The notes: generated from the sequence alone by a model not told the origin. A DNA stretch of 64,000 bases from Rhodovulum sp. (GCA_020637615.1 JACKKC010000003.1:77455-141454), one strand, 5' to 3'. Positions 7,495 through 16,228 are shown, numbered from the stretch's first letter. Translations and numbers: made by a program.

Positions 7495-7722
7495 TCAGTA
7501 GCCGTAGCGGGCGTAGACCCTGGCGCGGATGCTCGGGGCGTCGGCGCGGTATTTCTGCCAGAGATCGCGGGCCGGCGTCCGGCCGCGGCAGACCACGTCG
7601 CGCAGCGCCACGAGGAAATTCTGGTCGTCTTCAGCCGGATCGCGGTCGGAGATCAGATCGAGAACGGCCGAACGGATCGAGGAAGGGGAACGATCGTCGG
7701 AGGAAAGCGTATCGCGGGGCAT
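7495..7722 (-). CDS. Microprotein resembling the C-terminal tail of GshA
   Basis: This is a 75-residue protein starting at ATG 7722, with GGAG eight bases upstream. Its last 44 residues align without gaps to the last 44 residues of GshA encoded just downstream (7927-9300): 16 are identical, including FL.AL at the front, G.T, KYR and the closing Y. Both proteins end in a Tyr-stop. The first 31 residues (MPRDTLSSDDRSPSS and on) are polar and not GshA-like. It reads as a free-standing copy of the GshA C-terminal helix pair. It may be a remnant of a duplicated gshA, or a small protein that docks on the same partner as the tail. Function unknown. Confidence 0.65.
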   Translation of the reverse strand: MPRDTLSSDDRSPSSIRSAVLDLISDRDPAEDDQNFLVALRDVVCRGRTPARDLWQKYRADAPSIRARVYARYGY

Positions 7723-7926
7723 GGCGAAGCTCCATTGTCGATGGAGCCACAATACCTTGCAAGCCGTTACGAAACCGTGAGCCGCCCGTCAATCACCTGT
7801 CAATAACCGGGGCCGCCACGCGATCCCGGGCGCCTTGCGGCAGGGCGAAGCCAACCGCCCGCTCGACGACCCGCCGGCCGGAAACGGGATCGCCACCCGT
7901 CGCGCTCGGCCCCGCCCGTCCGGAGT

Positions 7927-9300
7927 TCAGTAGCTCCACGCGGCGTAGATCCGCGACAGGTCGCCGCCCCATTCGCCGCGGTATTTCGCCAGCAGCTCGT
8001 CGGACAGGGTCTGGCCGGTGGCGACGGTCTCCTGCAATGCGCTCAGGAAATGGCTCTCGTCGGCGACGAGCCCGCCGGCACCCGGGCGCGCGCGCGCCTT
8101 CAGCCCGGCCTCGGCGATGCCCAGGACCTCGCCGGCGAGTTCGCGGATGCTGCGCCCGGCGATATTCGCGCGCAAACCGTACTTGGCCGCGTCATGGCGG
8201 AAGTGCTCGCGGGTCTCCGCGCTCCAGCCCTTGCAGAGATCCCAGGCCGCATCGAGCGAGGCCTGGTCGTAGAGCAGCCCCACCCACAGCGCGGGCAGCG
8301 CGCAGAGCCGCCGCCACGGGCCGCCGTCGGCCCCGCGCATCTCCATGAACTTCTTGATCCGCGCCTCCGGGAAGATCGTGGTCAGGTGATCCGCCCAGTC
8401 CGAGAGCGTCGGCTTCTCGCCCGGCAGCGCCGGAAGCTCGCCCTTCAGGAAATCCCGGAACGACTGCCCCAGCGCGTCGATGTACTTCCCGTCGCGGTAG
8501 ACGAAATACATCGGCACATCGAGCGCGTAATCGACATAGCGCTCGAAGCCCATGCCGTCCTCGAAGACGAAGGGCAGCATGCCGGTGCGGTCGGCGTCGA
8601 GATCGCGCCAGATCCGCGCCCGCCAGGACTGCCAGCCGGTGTCCTTGCCCTCGAAGAACGGTGAATTGGCGAAGAGCGCGGTGGCGACCGGCTGCAGCGC
8701 CAGCGCGACGCGGAACTTCTGCACCATGTCGGCCTCGGAGGCGAAGTCGAGGTTCACCTGCACGGTGCAGGTCCGGTACATCATCATCGTGCCGGTCGTG
8801 CCGACCTGCCCCATGTAGCGGGTCATCAGCGCATAGCGCCCCTTGGGCATCACCGGCATCTGCTCGTGGGTCCATTCCGGCGCCGCCCCGAGCCCGATGA
8901 AGCCCGCGCCGATCTCGTCGGCCACCGACCGCACCTCGCGCAGATGCTCGTTCACCTCGTCGCAGGTCTCGTGGATGGTGTTGAGCTGCGCCCCCGACAG
9001 TTCCAGCTGCCCGCCCGGCTCGAGGCTGACATTGGCGCCGTCCTTGTAGGAGAGGCCGATGATCTTGCCCGCCTCCTCGACCGGCAGCCAGCCGTAGCGG
9101 TCGCGCAGCCCCTCCAGCATGGCGCGGATGGAGCAGGGCCCCTCGTAGGGAAGCGGCAGGTGGTCCTTCAGGGAATAGCCGAACTTCTCGTGCTCGGTCC
9201 CGATCGTCCATTGCTCGCGCGGACGGCATCCCGAAGCGAGGTATTCGGCCAGTTGCCCGTCGTGCTCGATGAGGCCGCCGCCGGACTGGGGAATTGACAT
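7927..9300 (-). CDS. gshA: Glutamate-cysteine ligase, plant-type (GCS2)
   Basis: GshA makes gamma-glutamylcysteine, the first and rate-limiting step of glutathione synthesis, from glutamate, cysteine and ATP. The 457-residue protein is of the alphaproteobacterial/plant type: QWTIGTEHEKFGY near residue 30 (glutamate/ATP site), DGANVSLEPGGQLELSGAQ (about 88-106), MMMYRTCTVQVNLDF (about 172-186), and TDRTGMLPFVFEDGMGFE-like blocks in the middle. The length is normal. Its start region lacks a close ribosome binding site; GGAG lies about 12 bases upstream. Repeat copy B begins 88 bases upstream and may lie in the 5' leader. The C-terminal tail has a separate copy in the small gene at 7495-7722. 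Confidence 0.93.
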   Translation of the reverse strand: MSIPQSGGGLIEHDGQLAEYLASGCRPREQWTIGTEHEKFGYSLKDHLPLPYEGPCSIRAMLEGLRDRYGWLPVEEAGKIIGLSYKDGANVSLEPGGQLELSGAQLNTIHETCDEVNEHLREVRSVADEIGAGFIGLGAAPEWTHEQMPVMPKGRYALMTRYMGQVGTTGTMMMYRTCTVQVNLDFASEADMVQKFRVALALQPVATALFANSPFFEGKDTGWQSWRARIWRDLDADRTGMLPFVFEDGMGFERYVDYALDVPMYFVYRDGKYIDALGQSFRDFLKGELPALPGEKPTLSDWADHLTTIFPEARIKKFMEMRGADGGPWRRLCALPALWVGLLYDQASLDAAWDLCKGWSAETREHFRHDAAKYGLRANIAGRSIRELAGEVLGIAEAGLKARARPGAGGLVADESHFLSALQETVATGQTLSDELLAKYRGEWGGDLSRIYAAWSY

Positions 9301-9387
9301 GGGGGCGCGGCTCCGTGCTTCTGGCGTCGGGCCTGCACTTAGACCGCGCCCGGCGGCGAGACAAGCTGCAACCCACGGCCTCCAGGG

Positions 9388-9532
9388 CTACCGCCCTTGG
9401 AGCTCATTCTTTCTACTTCGACTGTCCCGCAGCAAGACGAGGGCAGCGCCTGCGTCGTGCCGGAGGCACGCCTTCGGCGTGACGGGGCGGGGCGGGCGCT
9501 GCCCGGCGGTGCCCGCCGGGCGGGATTGTGAC
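9388..9532 (+). repeat. Structured intergenic repeat, copy B
   Basis: This is the second copy of the element at 1921-2067. From GACGAGGGCAGCGCC onward it is almost identical to copy A, except that the extra segment after the left arm is missing. The core with the twin hairpins and the right-hand hairpin are kept base for base over about 70 bases. Its left flank (GCCCTTGG at 9393-9400, then a CTTTC-like block) is shared with copy C. It fills most of the 294-base gap between the gshA start and the end of the next minus-strand gene. Confidence 0.8.
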
Positions 9533-9594
9533 GCTAGGCGCGACCGTAACTCGGCTTGACAGGGTCGCGACTCCCCCCACGGCCTGCGCCCCGA

Positions 9595-10152
9595 TCAATG
9601 CGGCCCGATCCGCCGCGGAGGCGTAACGGCGGCGGCTCGGGCCGGGCGCGTCCACACAGGCGTCGGCGGCCGACCGCTCCGGGCGACAGCCGCGACCCCG
9701 GCGCCGAGATCGATGCCGGGCAGCGCGGCCAGCGCGTCCGGGATCCGCTCGGCCCCCGCGGCCCCGAGCGGGATCGCCAGCCGCGAGCCGTCTTCCGATG
9801 TCAGCAGCCAGGCATGGCCCGACCGGCCCGTCGCCACGATCTCCACCCGCTCGAGCGTCGGGATGTCGGCGAAGCCGCCGCCCTGGGGCGCGAAATAGGC
9901 GATCCTGCCCTCGTCCACCTCCACGATGCCCGCCGCGGCCTTGTCAGCGCCCAGCGCGACACGGCGGAAGGCGGCACGAAGCAGGGCGCCGCCTCCGAGC
10001 GCGACCGCCGCGCCGAGCAGCGCCCCGAGGGGCGCGAAGGGGGCGAGGCTGCGCAGCACCAGCCAGCAGCCGGCCGCCGTCACCGCCCCCCAGACCAGCG
10101 CCTCGCGCCAGGGGCGCAGCCGTTCGGCGAGCTCGGGGCGCAGGAAGCTCAC
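9595..10152 (-). CDS. Conserved hypothetical inner-membrane protein downstream of rsmE
   Basis: This is a 185-residue protein I do not recognise by function. Two hydrophobic helices (about 20-40 and 42-62, joined by a tight PFAPLGAL turn) are followed by a cytoplasmic or periplasmic beta-rich domain of about 90 residues (VDEGRIAYFAPQGGGF, PTLERVEIVATG, HAWLLTSEDGSRLAIPLG). The C-terminal tail is Pro/Arg-rich. The layout recalls small two-helix proteins with a PH-like domain. The start is a GTG that overlaps the rsmE stop (GTGA), so it is translated from the rsmE transcript. Confidence 0.7.
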   Translation of the reverse strand: MSFLRPELAERLRPWREALVWGAVTAAGCWLVLRSLAPFAPLGALLGAAVALGGGALLRAAFRRVALGADKAAAGIVEVDEGRIAYFAPQGGGFADIPTLERVEIVATGRSGHAWLLTSEDGSRLAIPLGAAGAERIPDALAALPGIDLGAGVAAVARSGRPPTPVWTRPARAAAVTPPRRIGPH

Positions 10153-10886
10153 CGCCAGTCGCCGAGCAGCGCCTGCCAGAGCGTCAGCGCCGCGACGGCG
10201 GCGGTATCGGCCCGCAGGATCCGCGGCCCGAGCGAGACGGGCAGCACCGAGGCCATGCCGCGCAGCCGCTCGGTCTCCTCCGGCGCGAATCCCCCCTCCG
10301 GCCCGATCAGCACCGCCCAGGCCCCGCCTTCGGCCCCGGCCAGCACCTCCCGTGCCGGCGGCGCGGCGCCGCTCTCGTCGCAGAAGAGGATCCGCCGCCT
10401 CCCCTCCCAGCCGTCGAGAACCGCTCCGAGCCGCTCCGGCTCCGCGACCTCGGGCACGGCGGTCGCGCCGCATTGCTCGGCGGCCTCGATGGCGAGCGCG
10501 CGCAGCCGCTCGCCGCGCAGCCGCTCGGCATTGGTGCGCCGGGTGAAGACCGGCCGCAGGCAGGCGACCCCGAGCTCGGTCGCCTTCTCCACGACGAAAT
10601 CGGTGCGCGCCTTCTTGAGGGGCGCGAACATCAGCCAGAGATCCGGCGAGGCCTGCTGCGGCCGCGTCCGCTCCCGCACGACCAGATGCCCGCCGCGCCG
10701 CCCGGCCTCGGCGATCTCGGCAGCCCATTCGCCGTCGCGCCCGTTGAAGACCGCAATGCGCCCGCCGACGCCCTGCCGCATGACCGCGAAGAGGTAATGC
10801 GCCTGCTCCGGCGTCAGCGCGACCCCGGCGCCGGCCTCGAGACCCGCCGCCACAAAGAGCCTGATCTTGCCGCCGCGATCTGTCAT
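10149..10886 (-). CDS. rsmE: 16S rRNA (uracil-1498-N3)-methyltransferase RsmE
   Basis: RsmE methylates U1498 of 16S rRNA in the assembled 30S subunit, using SAM. The 245-residue SPOUT-fold protein has a PUA-like N-terminal domain (KIRLFVAAG to about residue 70), then LMFAPLKKARTDFVVEKATELGV, and the trefoil-knot SAM-binding motifs IGPEGGFAPEE and SLGPRILRADTAAVAAL at the C-terminus. The frame is open far upstream through the antisense of ubiA. The ATG at 10886 is chosen because it gives the family N-terminus and normal length. It is divergent from ubiA, with only 27 bases between starts. Confidence 0.92.
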   Translation of the reverse strand: MTDRGGKIRLFVAAGLEAGAGVALTPEQAHYLFAVMRQGVGGRIAVFNGRDGEWAAEIAEAGRRGGHLVVRERTRPQQASPDLWLMFAPLKKARTDFVVEKATELGVACLRPVFTRRTNAERLRGERLRALAIEAAEQCGATAVPEVAEPERLGAVLDGWEGRRRILFCDESGAAPPAREVLAGAEGGAWAVLIGPEGGFAPEETERLRGMASVLPVSLGPRILRADTAAVAALTLWQALLGDWR

Positions 10887-10913
10887 AGAGAGCTCCGAAG
10901 GATGGGAGACACT

Positions 10914-11882
10914 ATGCGGACGAGCCGGGCGGAGGGAAGGGTCGCGGATGCGGCGGCGGACAACTGGGTCGACCGGTTCGCCCCGCCGGCCGCCCGGCCC
11001 TACCTGCGCCTCTCCCGCGCCGACCGGCCGATCGGCACCTGGCTCCTGCTCATCCCCTGCTGGTGGGGGCTGGCGCTCGCGGCGCTGGCCGGACCGTCGG
11101 GGTTCCGGCCCTTCGACCTCTGGATCGCCGCCGGCTGCGGGATCGGCGCCCTCCTGATGCGCGGCGCCGGCTGCACCTGGAACGACCTGACCGACCGCGA
11201 GATCGACGCCGCCGTCGCACGCACGCGCTCGCGGCCGCTGCCCTCGCGCCAGGTGACGCCACGCCAGGCCCTGGTCTGGATGGTGGCCCAGGCGCTCGCG
11301 GCCTTCCTGATCCTGCTGAGCTTCCCGCCGCTCGCCATCGCGCTCGGCATCGCCTCGCTGGCACTCGTGGCGATCTATCCCTTCGCCAAGCGCTTCACCT
11401 GGTGGCCGCAGGTCTTCCTCGGGCTCGCCTTCAACTGGGGCGTCCTGGTCGGCTGGGCCGCCCATGCCGGCACGCTTCGTGCCGCGCCGATCCTGCTCTA
11501 TGGCGCCGGCATCGCCTGGACGCTCTTCTACGACACGATCTACGCGCATCAGGACCGCGAGGACGACGCGCTCATCGGGGTGAAATCGACCGCCCGGCTC
11601 TTCGGCGCCGACACCGGCCGCTGGCTCGCGGGCTTTCACATTGCCGCGACCGGACTGGCCGCCCTCGCCATCCTCGCCTGCCGGCCGGCGCCGCTTCCCG
11701 CGGCCCTCGCCCTCGCCGGGCTGATCGGCTTCGCCGCGCATCTCCTTCGCCAGCTTCGCAGGTTGGCGATCGACGACCCCGCGACCTGCCTCGCGATCTT
11801 CCATTCCAACCGCGACGCCGGGCTCCTCCTCGCGGCGGGACTCGCCCTCGCCGCTGCGGCGGCCACGACCGGCTCGCCTTGA
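10914..11882 (+). CDS. ubiA: 4-hydroxybenzoate polyprenyltransferase UbiA
   Basis: UbiA attaches the isoprenoid tail to 4-hydroxybenzoate in ubiquinone synthesis, within the inner membrane. The 322-residue protein has about eight membrane helices and both Asp-rich motifs: NDLTDREID (with CTW before it) and YDTIYAHQDREDD, which bind the Mg2+-diphosphate. SRPLPSRQVTPRQAL follows the first motif as usual. Two in-frame ATGs exist (10902 and 10914). The second is chosen because GGGAG lies six bases upstream of it; the first would add four residues. Confidence 0.92.
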   Translation: MRTSRAEGRVADAAADNWVDRFAPPAARPYLRLSRADRPIGTWLLLIPCWWGLALAALAGPSGFRPFDLWIAAGCGIGALLMRGAGCTWNDLTDREIDAAVARTRSRPLPSRQVTPRQALVWMVAQALAAFLILLSFPPLAIALGIASLALVAIYPFAKRFTWWPQVFLGLAFNWGVLVGWAAHAGTLRAAPILLYGAGIAWTLFYDTIYAHQDREDDALIGVKSTARLFGADTGRWLAGFHIAATGLAALAILACRPAPLPAALALAGLIGFAAHLLRQLRRLAIDDPATCLAIFHSNRDAGLLLAAGLALAAAAATTGSP

Positions 11883-11937
11883 TCCGCCACCGCCGATTGC
11901 CTAAACGACAGGTCGGGAAACGGGCACGGGACGGGAC

Positions 11938-14295
11938 ATGCGGCTTCGCGCCATATCTTTCGCCCTGATCGCGCTCGGCGGCGCGGCATTCGGCGCCTGG
12001 ACGCTCGCCGGCGCCGCCACCGACTTCTTCGAGCGCAGGACCGAGACCGAGGCGGCGGCAGCCCTCGGCGCGGCCGGCCAGGGCTGGGCGCGGGTCGAGG
12101 CCGACGGCCTCACCGTGACGCTCGCCGGGCTCGCTCCCGACGAGGCCAGCCGGCTCCGCGCCGTGGAGATCCTGCGCCAGCTGGTCGATCCGCGCCGCCT
12201 CGCCGAGGAACTGACGGTGAAGGCCGCCGACCCGCTGGCCCCGCCACCCTTCGCCATCGAGATCCTGCGCAACATGGCCGAGGTCTCGCTGATCGGGCTC
12301 GCGCCCGACGACGGCATCCGCGACCGCATCGACAAGGCGCTTTCCGCCGCCGGCCCCGGGGCCACCGTGACCGACATGCTGGAGACCGCCGCCGAGCCGG
12401 CGCCCGCCGGCTGGGAGCCGAGCCTCGCCTTCGCGCTGGACCTGCTCGTGGATCTCCCGCGCGCCAAGATCTCCATCGCGCCGGGACGCGTCACGGTCCT
12501 GGCCGCCGTCGACAGCGACGCGGGCCGGACCGAGCTGGAGGCGCGGCTGCGCGAGGCCGTGCCGGAGGGGGTGACGCTCGAGACCGAGATCTCCGCCCCG
12601 CGCCCGGTGATCGCGCCCTTTGCCGTCGATTTCGCGCTCGACGGCACGGGCGCCCGGCTCGCGGCCTGCTCCGCCGAAACCCCCGAGGCCGCCGAGGCGA
12701 TCGTCACCGCGGCCCGGGCGGCCGGGCTCGAGGGGCCGCAGGATTGCGCCATCGGCCTCGGCGCCCCCTCGCTCGACTGGCAGGAGGTCGCGACCCTCGG
12801 CATCGAGACCGTCGGCGCGCTCGGCGGCGGGCGCTTCGCGGTCCGGGACACAAGGGCCACCCTCACCGGCCCGGCATCGGCCAAGCCCGAGGACCTCAAC
12901 GCCGCCGGCAAGACGCTCGCCGCCCGCCTGCCCGCCGGCTACGACCTCCGGACCGTCACGCCCCCGCGCATGGAGGCGCGGCCCGACGGCACGCCGGTCT
13001 ATGCGCCGCGCTTCGAGGCCAGGCTCGGCGCAGACGGTTCGGTCGAGCTCGCGGGCGCGCTCCACGACACGCGCTCCCAGGCGGCGGTGGCGAGCTACGC
13101 CGCCGCGCTCTTCGGCCACGACCGGGTGCGCACCGTGACCGTGATCGACCCCGAGCTTCCGGACGGCTGGCCGGGGCGGGTGCTCGCCGGCATCGAGGCG
13201 CTCGCCGAGATCAAGGAGGGCTCGCTCCAGGTCACGCCCACCGCACTCACGCTCACCGGACGCGGCATCGAGGCGGATGCGGATGCGCGGGTCGAGGCGC
13301 TGCTCGCCGCCAAGGTCTCCGGCGAGACCCTCGTCGACGTCACCTTCGACGTGGAGGCGGCCAGCCTCGCCGCCGCGGCCGCGCGCCCCGCGCCCGAACG
13401 CTGCGCCGAGGAGATCGCCGCCATCCTCGCGAACGAGGCGATCCAGTTCCGCGCCGGCTCCTCGGAGATCGAGCCGGCGAGCCAGGGCGTCATCGCCGCC
13501 ATCGCCGACGTGCTGCGCGAATGCCCCGGCGCGGAATTCGAGGTCGGCGGCCACAGCGACAGCAGCGGCGACGAGGCCGCGAACCAGCGGCTGAGCGAGG
13601 CGCGCGCCACCGCGGTCGTCGCCGCGCTCAGGGCGGAGGATCTGCCGCTGGTGATGCTGACCTCCAGGGGATACGGCGCGGCCCATCCGCTCGCCGGGAA
13701 CGAAACCCCCGCCGGCCGCACGCGCAACCGGCGCATCGAGATCCTGCTCGTCGACCCCACGAAGGCGGCCGAGGCGGCGGTCGAGCCGGGCGAGGACCCC
13801 GCCGCGGCGGCCGGGAAGGCGCAGGCCTGCGCCGAGGAGATCGCGGCGATCCTCCAGAGCGGCGCGGTGGAATTCGGGCTCGGCTCGGCGGAGATCGTGC
13901 CGGAGAGCGCGGGCCTGCTCGCCGCCGTCGCCGAGACGATGCGCACCTGCCCGGGCGCGAGCTTCGAGATCGGAGGCCATACCGACAGCCGCGGCCGCGC
14001 CGAAGTGAACCAGCAGTTGAGCGAGAAACGCGCCGAAGCCGTGCGCGAGGCCCTCGCCGGCGAGGATCTGCCCGATATCACCCTGGTCTCCAGAGGCTAC
14101 GGCGCGGACCGCCCGATCGCCGACAACGACACGGCCGAGGGGCGGATGCGGAACCGGCGCATCGAGATCACGCTGCTCGAGCCCGATCCGGCCCAGGCGG
14201 AAACCGCGGACGAGACGGCGCCCGACGACGTCGCGGTGGCCGGCCCGAAGGCGGAAGCAGAGGCAGAGGCAGAGGCGGCGCATGGACCGCAATGA
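11938..14295 (+). CDS. Periplasmic/outer-membrane-associated protein with two tandem OmpA domains
   Basis: This is a 785-residue protein. A single N-terminal hydrophobic segment (residues 4-26, ending in GAWTLAGAA) is a signal anchor or signal peptide. The region to about 470 holds repeated alpha/beta units resembling BON-like folds (VTLAGLAPDE, VSLIGLAPDDG, VELAGALHDTRSQ, LTLTGRGIEADAD). Two OmpA-like peptidoglycan-binding domains follow, at about 481-605 and 629-750. Both start with CAEEIAAIL, and both keep the Asp and Arg that bind diaminopimelate (GGHSDSSGDEAAN/LSEARA and GGHTDSRGRAEVN/LSEKRA) and end NRRIEI. The C-terminal tail is an Ala/Glu repeat. Likely role: tethering the envelope to peptidoglycan. 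The stop overlaps the next gene by 14 bases. Confidence 0.85.
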   Translation: MRLRAISFALIALGGAAFGAWTLAGAATDFFERRTETEAAAALGAAGQGWARVEADGLTVTLAGLAPDEASRLRAVEILRQLVDPRRLAEELTVKAADPLAPPPFAIEILRNMAEVSLIGLAPDDGIRDRIDKALSAAGPGATVTDMLETAAEPAPAGWEPSLAFALDLLVDLPRAKISIAPGRVTVLAAVDSDAGRTELEARLREAVPEGVTLETEISAPRPVIAPFAVDFALDGTGARLAACSAETPEAAEAIVTAARAAGLEGPQDCAIGLGAPSLDWQEVATLGIETVGALGGGRFAVRDTRATLTGPASAKPEDLNAAGKTLAARLPAGYDLRTVTPPRMEARPDGTPVYAPRFEARLGADGSVELAGALHDTRSQAAVASYAAALFGHDRVRTVTVIDPELPDGWPGRVLAGIEALAEIKEGSLQVTPTALTLTGRGIEADADARVEALLAAKVSGETLVDVTFDVEAASLAAAAARPAPERCAEEIAAILANEAIQFRAGSSEIEPASQGVIAAIADVLRECPGAEFEVGGHSDSSGDEAANQRLSEARATAVVAALRAEDLPLVMLTSRGYGAAHPLAGNETPAGRTRNRRIEILLVDPTKAAEAAVEPGEDPAAAAGKAQACAEEIAAILQSGAVEFGLGSAEIVPESAGLLAAVAETMRTCPGASFEIGGHTDSRGRAEVNQQLSEKRAEAVREALAGEDLPDITLVSRGYGADRPIADNDTAEGRMRNRRIEITLLEPDPAQAETADETAPDDVAVAGPKAEAEAEAEAAHGPQ

Positions 14296-14626
14296 ACTGA
14301 TGCTCGCCATCGCCGGCGCCCTCTTCGGGGCGCTGCTGCTCGGCTGGATCCTGCATTGGATGTTCGCCCGCATCAACCGCGCCGAGGGCCCGCGCAGCTT
14401 CCGGCGCGCCGCGGACATGGCCAGCCGCCTCCATGCGGCGGAGATCGCGCGCGGCCGCGCCGAGACCCGCCTCGCCGAGGTCGAGGGCGACCTGCGCCAG
14501 CGGCTCGCCGACACCGAGCGCGAACTCGAAACCGCCCTGCGGTCCCTCGACCGCGAACGCACCCGGGCGGAAGAAATCCGCGCCGCCTACCGGGCCGCCT
14601 CGGGCGACGAACCGCCGGCGGCCTAG
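14282..14626 (+). CDS. Small membrane-anchored coiled-coil protein
   Basis: This is a 114-residue protein of unknown function. One membrane helix (residues 7-30, IAGALFGALLLGWILHWMF) is followed by a charged helix of about 65 residues with heptad spacing (RLHAAEIARGRAETRLAEVEG and on), a clear coiled coil facing the cytoplasm. It starts inside the last codons of the OmpA-domain gene and is therefore translationally coupled to it. The pair may link inner membrane and envelope, but this is inference from coupling only. Confidence 0.75.
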   Translation: MDRNELMLAIAGALFGALLLGWILHWMFARINRAEGPRSFRRAADMASRLHAAEIARGRAETRLAEVEGDLRQRLADTERELETALRSLDRERTRAEEIRAAYRAASGDEPPAA

Positions 14627-14697
14627 AACCCAGGCCAGCCGGAGAGATCCGTTTCCGGGCCAGTGACATTGGTTGCGATCCGGTAAACGCGAGACGG

Positions 14698-14745
14698 GTT
14701 ACCCTGTAGTTTCAGCATGTTACCCATATGTGCGCGCGCGCACAT
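14698..14745. promoter_or_regulatory. Palindrome and direct repeats in a convergent gap
   Basis: The 203-base gap between two convergent genes holds GTTACCC twice (14698-14704 and 14719-14725, 21 bases apart, two helical turns). A perfect 18-base palindrome follows at 14728-14745, with alternating CG in its centre (ATGTGCGCG and its complement). A further GGTAA/TTACC inverted pair lies at 14682-14686 and 14699-14703. No gene starts here, so an ordinary promoter operator is not expected. It may be a terminator element, a protein-binding site or Z-DNA-prone sequence. Confidence 0.4.
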
Positions 14746-14829
14746 GGCCTCATCCCGCTCCCCGGACTCCGCTTCCAATCGACGGAATCACCGCCGGAAC
14801 AGGCCTCCCCACCCCTCCGAGCAGGCCTC

Positions 14830-15984
14830 CTAGAGAGTAACCCAGGCCCCGTTCCGCGCCGACGACCGGACGCAGGCATCCACGAAGGCAACGCCGGCCA
14901 CGCCGTCCTCGATGGTGGGAAAGAGAACGTCCTCCGGTACGGGCATTCCGGCCCGACGCGCCCGGATCGCCCGCGCCGCTTCGGCGTAGATGCCGGCGAA
15001 ACATTCGAGATAGCCCTCGGGGTGCCCCGCGGGCACGCGGGTCATGCGGGCCGCCTCCGGCCCGGCCCCGGCGCCGCCGCGGGTCAGCAGCCGCTTCGGC
15101 TCGCCGAGGGGCGTGTACCAGAGGTAATTGGGATCCTCCTGCGACCATTCCAGCCCCCCGGTCTCGCCATAGACCCGAAGCCTGAGGCTGTTCTCGTTGC
15201 CGGTCGCGACCTGGCTGCACCAGAGCATGCCGCGCACCCCGCCCTCGTAGCGCAGGAGCACGTTGCCGTTGTCGTCCACGCGCCGTCCCGGAACGAAGCT
15301 CTGCAGGTCGGCGGCGAGCGATTCGAGCCGCAGCCCGGTCACGAATCCGGCGATGTTGTAGGCATGGGTGCCGATGTCGCCGGTCGAGCCGCCGGCCCCG
15401 GTCCGCTCGGGATCGGTCCGCCAGCCCGCCTGCTTCTGGCCGCTCGCCTCGACCGCCGTCGCCAGCCAGTCCTGGGCATATTCGACCTGCACCACGCGCA
15501 GCCGGCCCAGGGCGCCCTGCGCCACCATGGCGCGGGCCTGCCGGATCATCGGATAGGCGGTGTAGTTGTGGGTCAGCACGAAGACGGCCCCGGAATCCGC
15601 CGCCGCCTTCGCCAGCTTCCTGGCTTCCGGCAGGGTCGCGGTCAGGGGCTTGTCGCAGATGACATGGATGCCGCGCCTCAGGAACTCGCGCGCCACCGGC
15701 GCATGCAGGTGATTGGGCGTGACGATGGCAACCGCCTCGATCCCGTCCTTGAGCCGCGCCTCGCGTTTCGCCATGGCGATGTAATCGTCATAGCTCCGCG
15801 CCGGATCGAGGCCGAGCGCCCGCCCCGACGCCCGGGCGCGCTCCGCCGTCGAGGACAGCGCCCCCGCCACCAGAACGTATTCGTCGTCGATGCGCGACGC
15901 GATGCGATGCACCGCGCCGATGAAGGCCTCGTTGCCACCCCCGACCATGCCGAGGCGGATTCGTGGGGGTCTCTCGTCACTCAT
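14830..15984 (-). CDS. Gfo/Idh/MocA family oxidoreductase
   Basis: This is a 384-residue NAD(P)-dependent dehydrogenase of the Gfo/Idh/MocA family. The N-terminal Rossmann fold starts IRLGMVGGGNEAFIG (a GxGxx-type loop with GGGN), followed by AIVTPNHLHAPVA and the family signature ICDKPLTAT, whose Lys is catalytic. The C-terminal sheet domain shows GGSTGDIGTHAYNIAGF, where the His is the expected proton relay. Family members oxidise inositols, sugars or sugar acids; the substrate is unknown here. GGGAGGGAG lies just before the ATG at 15984. It stands alone between a convergent envelope gene and a divergent signalling gene. Confidence 0.85.
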   Translation of the reverse strand: MSDERPPRIRLGMVGGGNEAFIGAVHRIASRIDDEYVLVAGALSSTAERARASGRALGLDPARSYDDYIAMAKREARLKDGIEAVAIVTPNHLHAPVAREFLRRGIHVICDKPLTATLPEARKLAKAAADSGAVFVLTHNYTAYPMIRQARAMVAQGALGRLRVVQVEYAQDWLATAVEASGQKQAGWRTDPERTGAGGSTGDIGTHAYNIAGFVTGLRLESLAADLQSFVPGRRVDDNGNVLLRYEGGVRGMLWCSQVATGNENSLRLRVYGETGGLEWSQEDPNYLWYTPLGEPKRLLTRGGAGAGPEAARMTRVPAGHPEGYLECFAGIYAEAARAIRARRAGMPVPEDVLFPTIEDGVAGVAFVDACVRSSARNGAWVTL

Positions 15985-16228
15985 GTTCTCCCTCCCTCTG
16001 GATCAATCGCCCGTTTGCCGAAAATCGCCCGAAAGCCTCCTGCCGCCACCGCCCCTTCCGATGAGAAGAGCCTTCGCCAGCCTCCGGACGGGCGCCGCCG
16101 CCTGTTGCCCAATCCGCAGGACCGCCAAGCGCATTTTCTGGCGGGACGATCCTTCGCGCAAGGATCGACGGCCTCTTCCGTCGGGCGTTCGGGACTGAAC
16201 CCGGTTTAATAAAATCCATCGGTATTTT

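Noticed and set aside
7115..7501. Plus-strand open frame of 128 residues in the 7 kb gap
   Set aside because: No ribosome binding site, no recognisable fold, and composition typical of random GC-rich DNA.
11572..14562. Minus-strand open frame of 996 residues opposite the OmpA-domain gene
   Set aside because: Composition is that of a shadow frame; the plus-strand gene has clear OmpA motifs twice.
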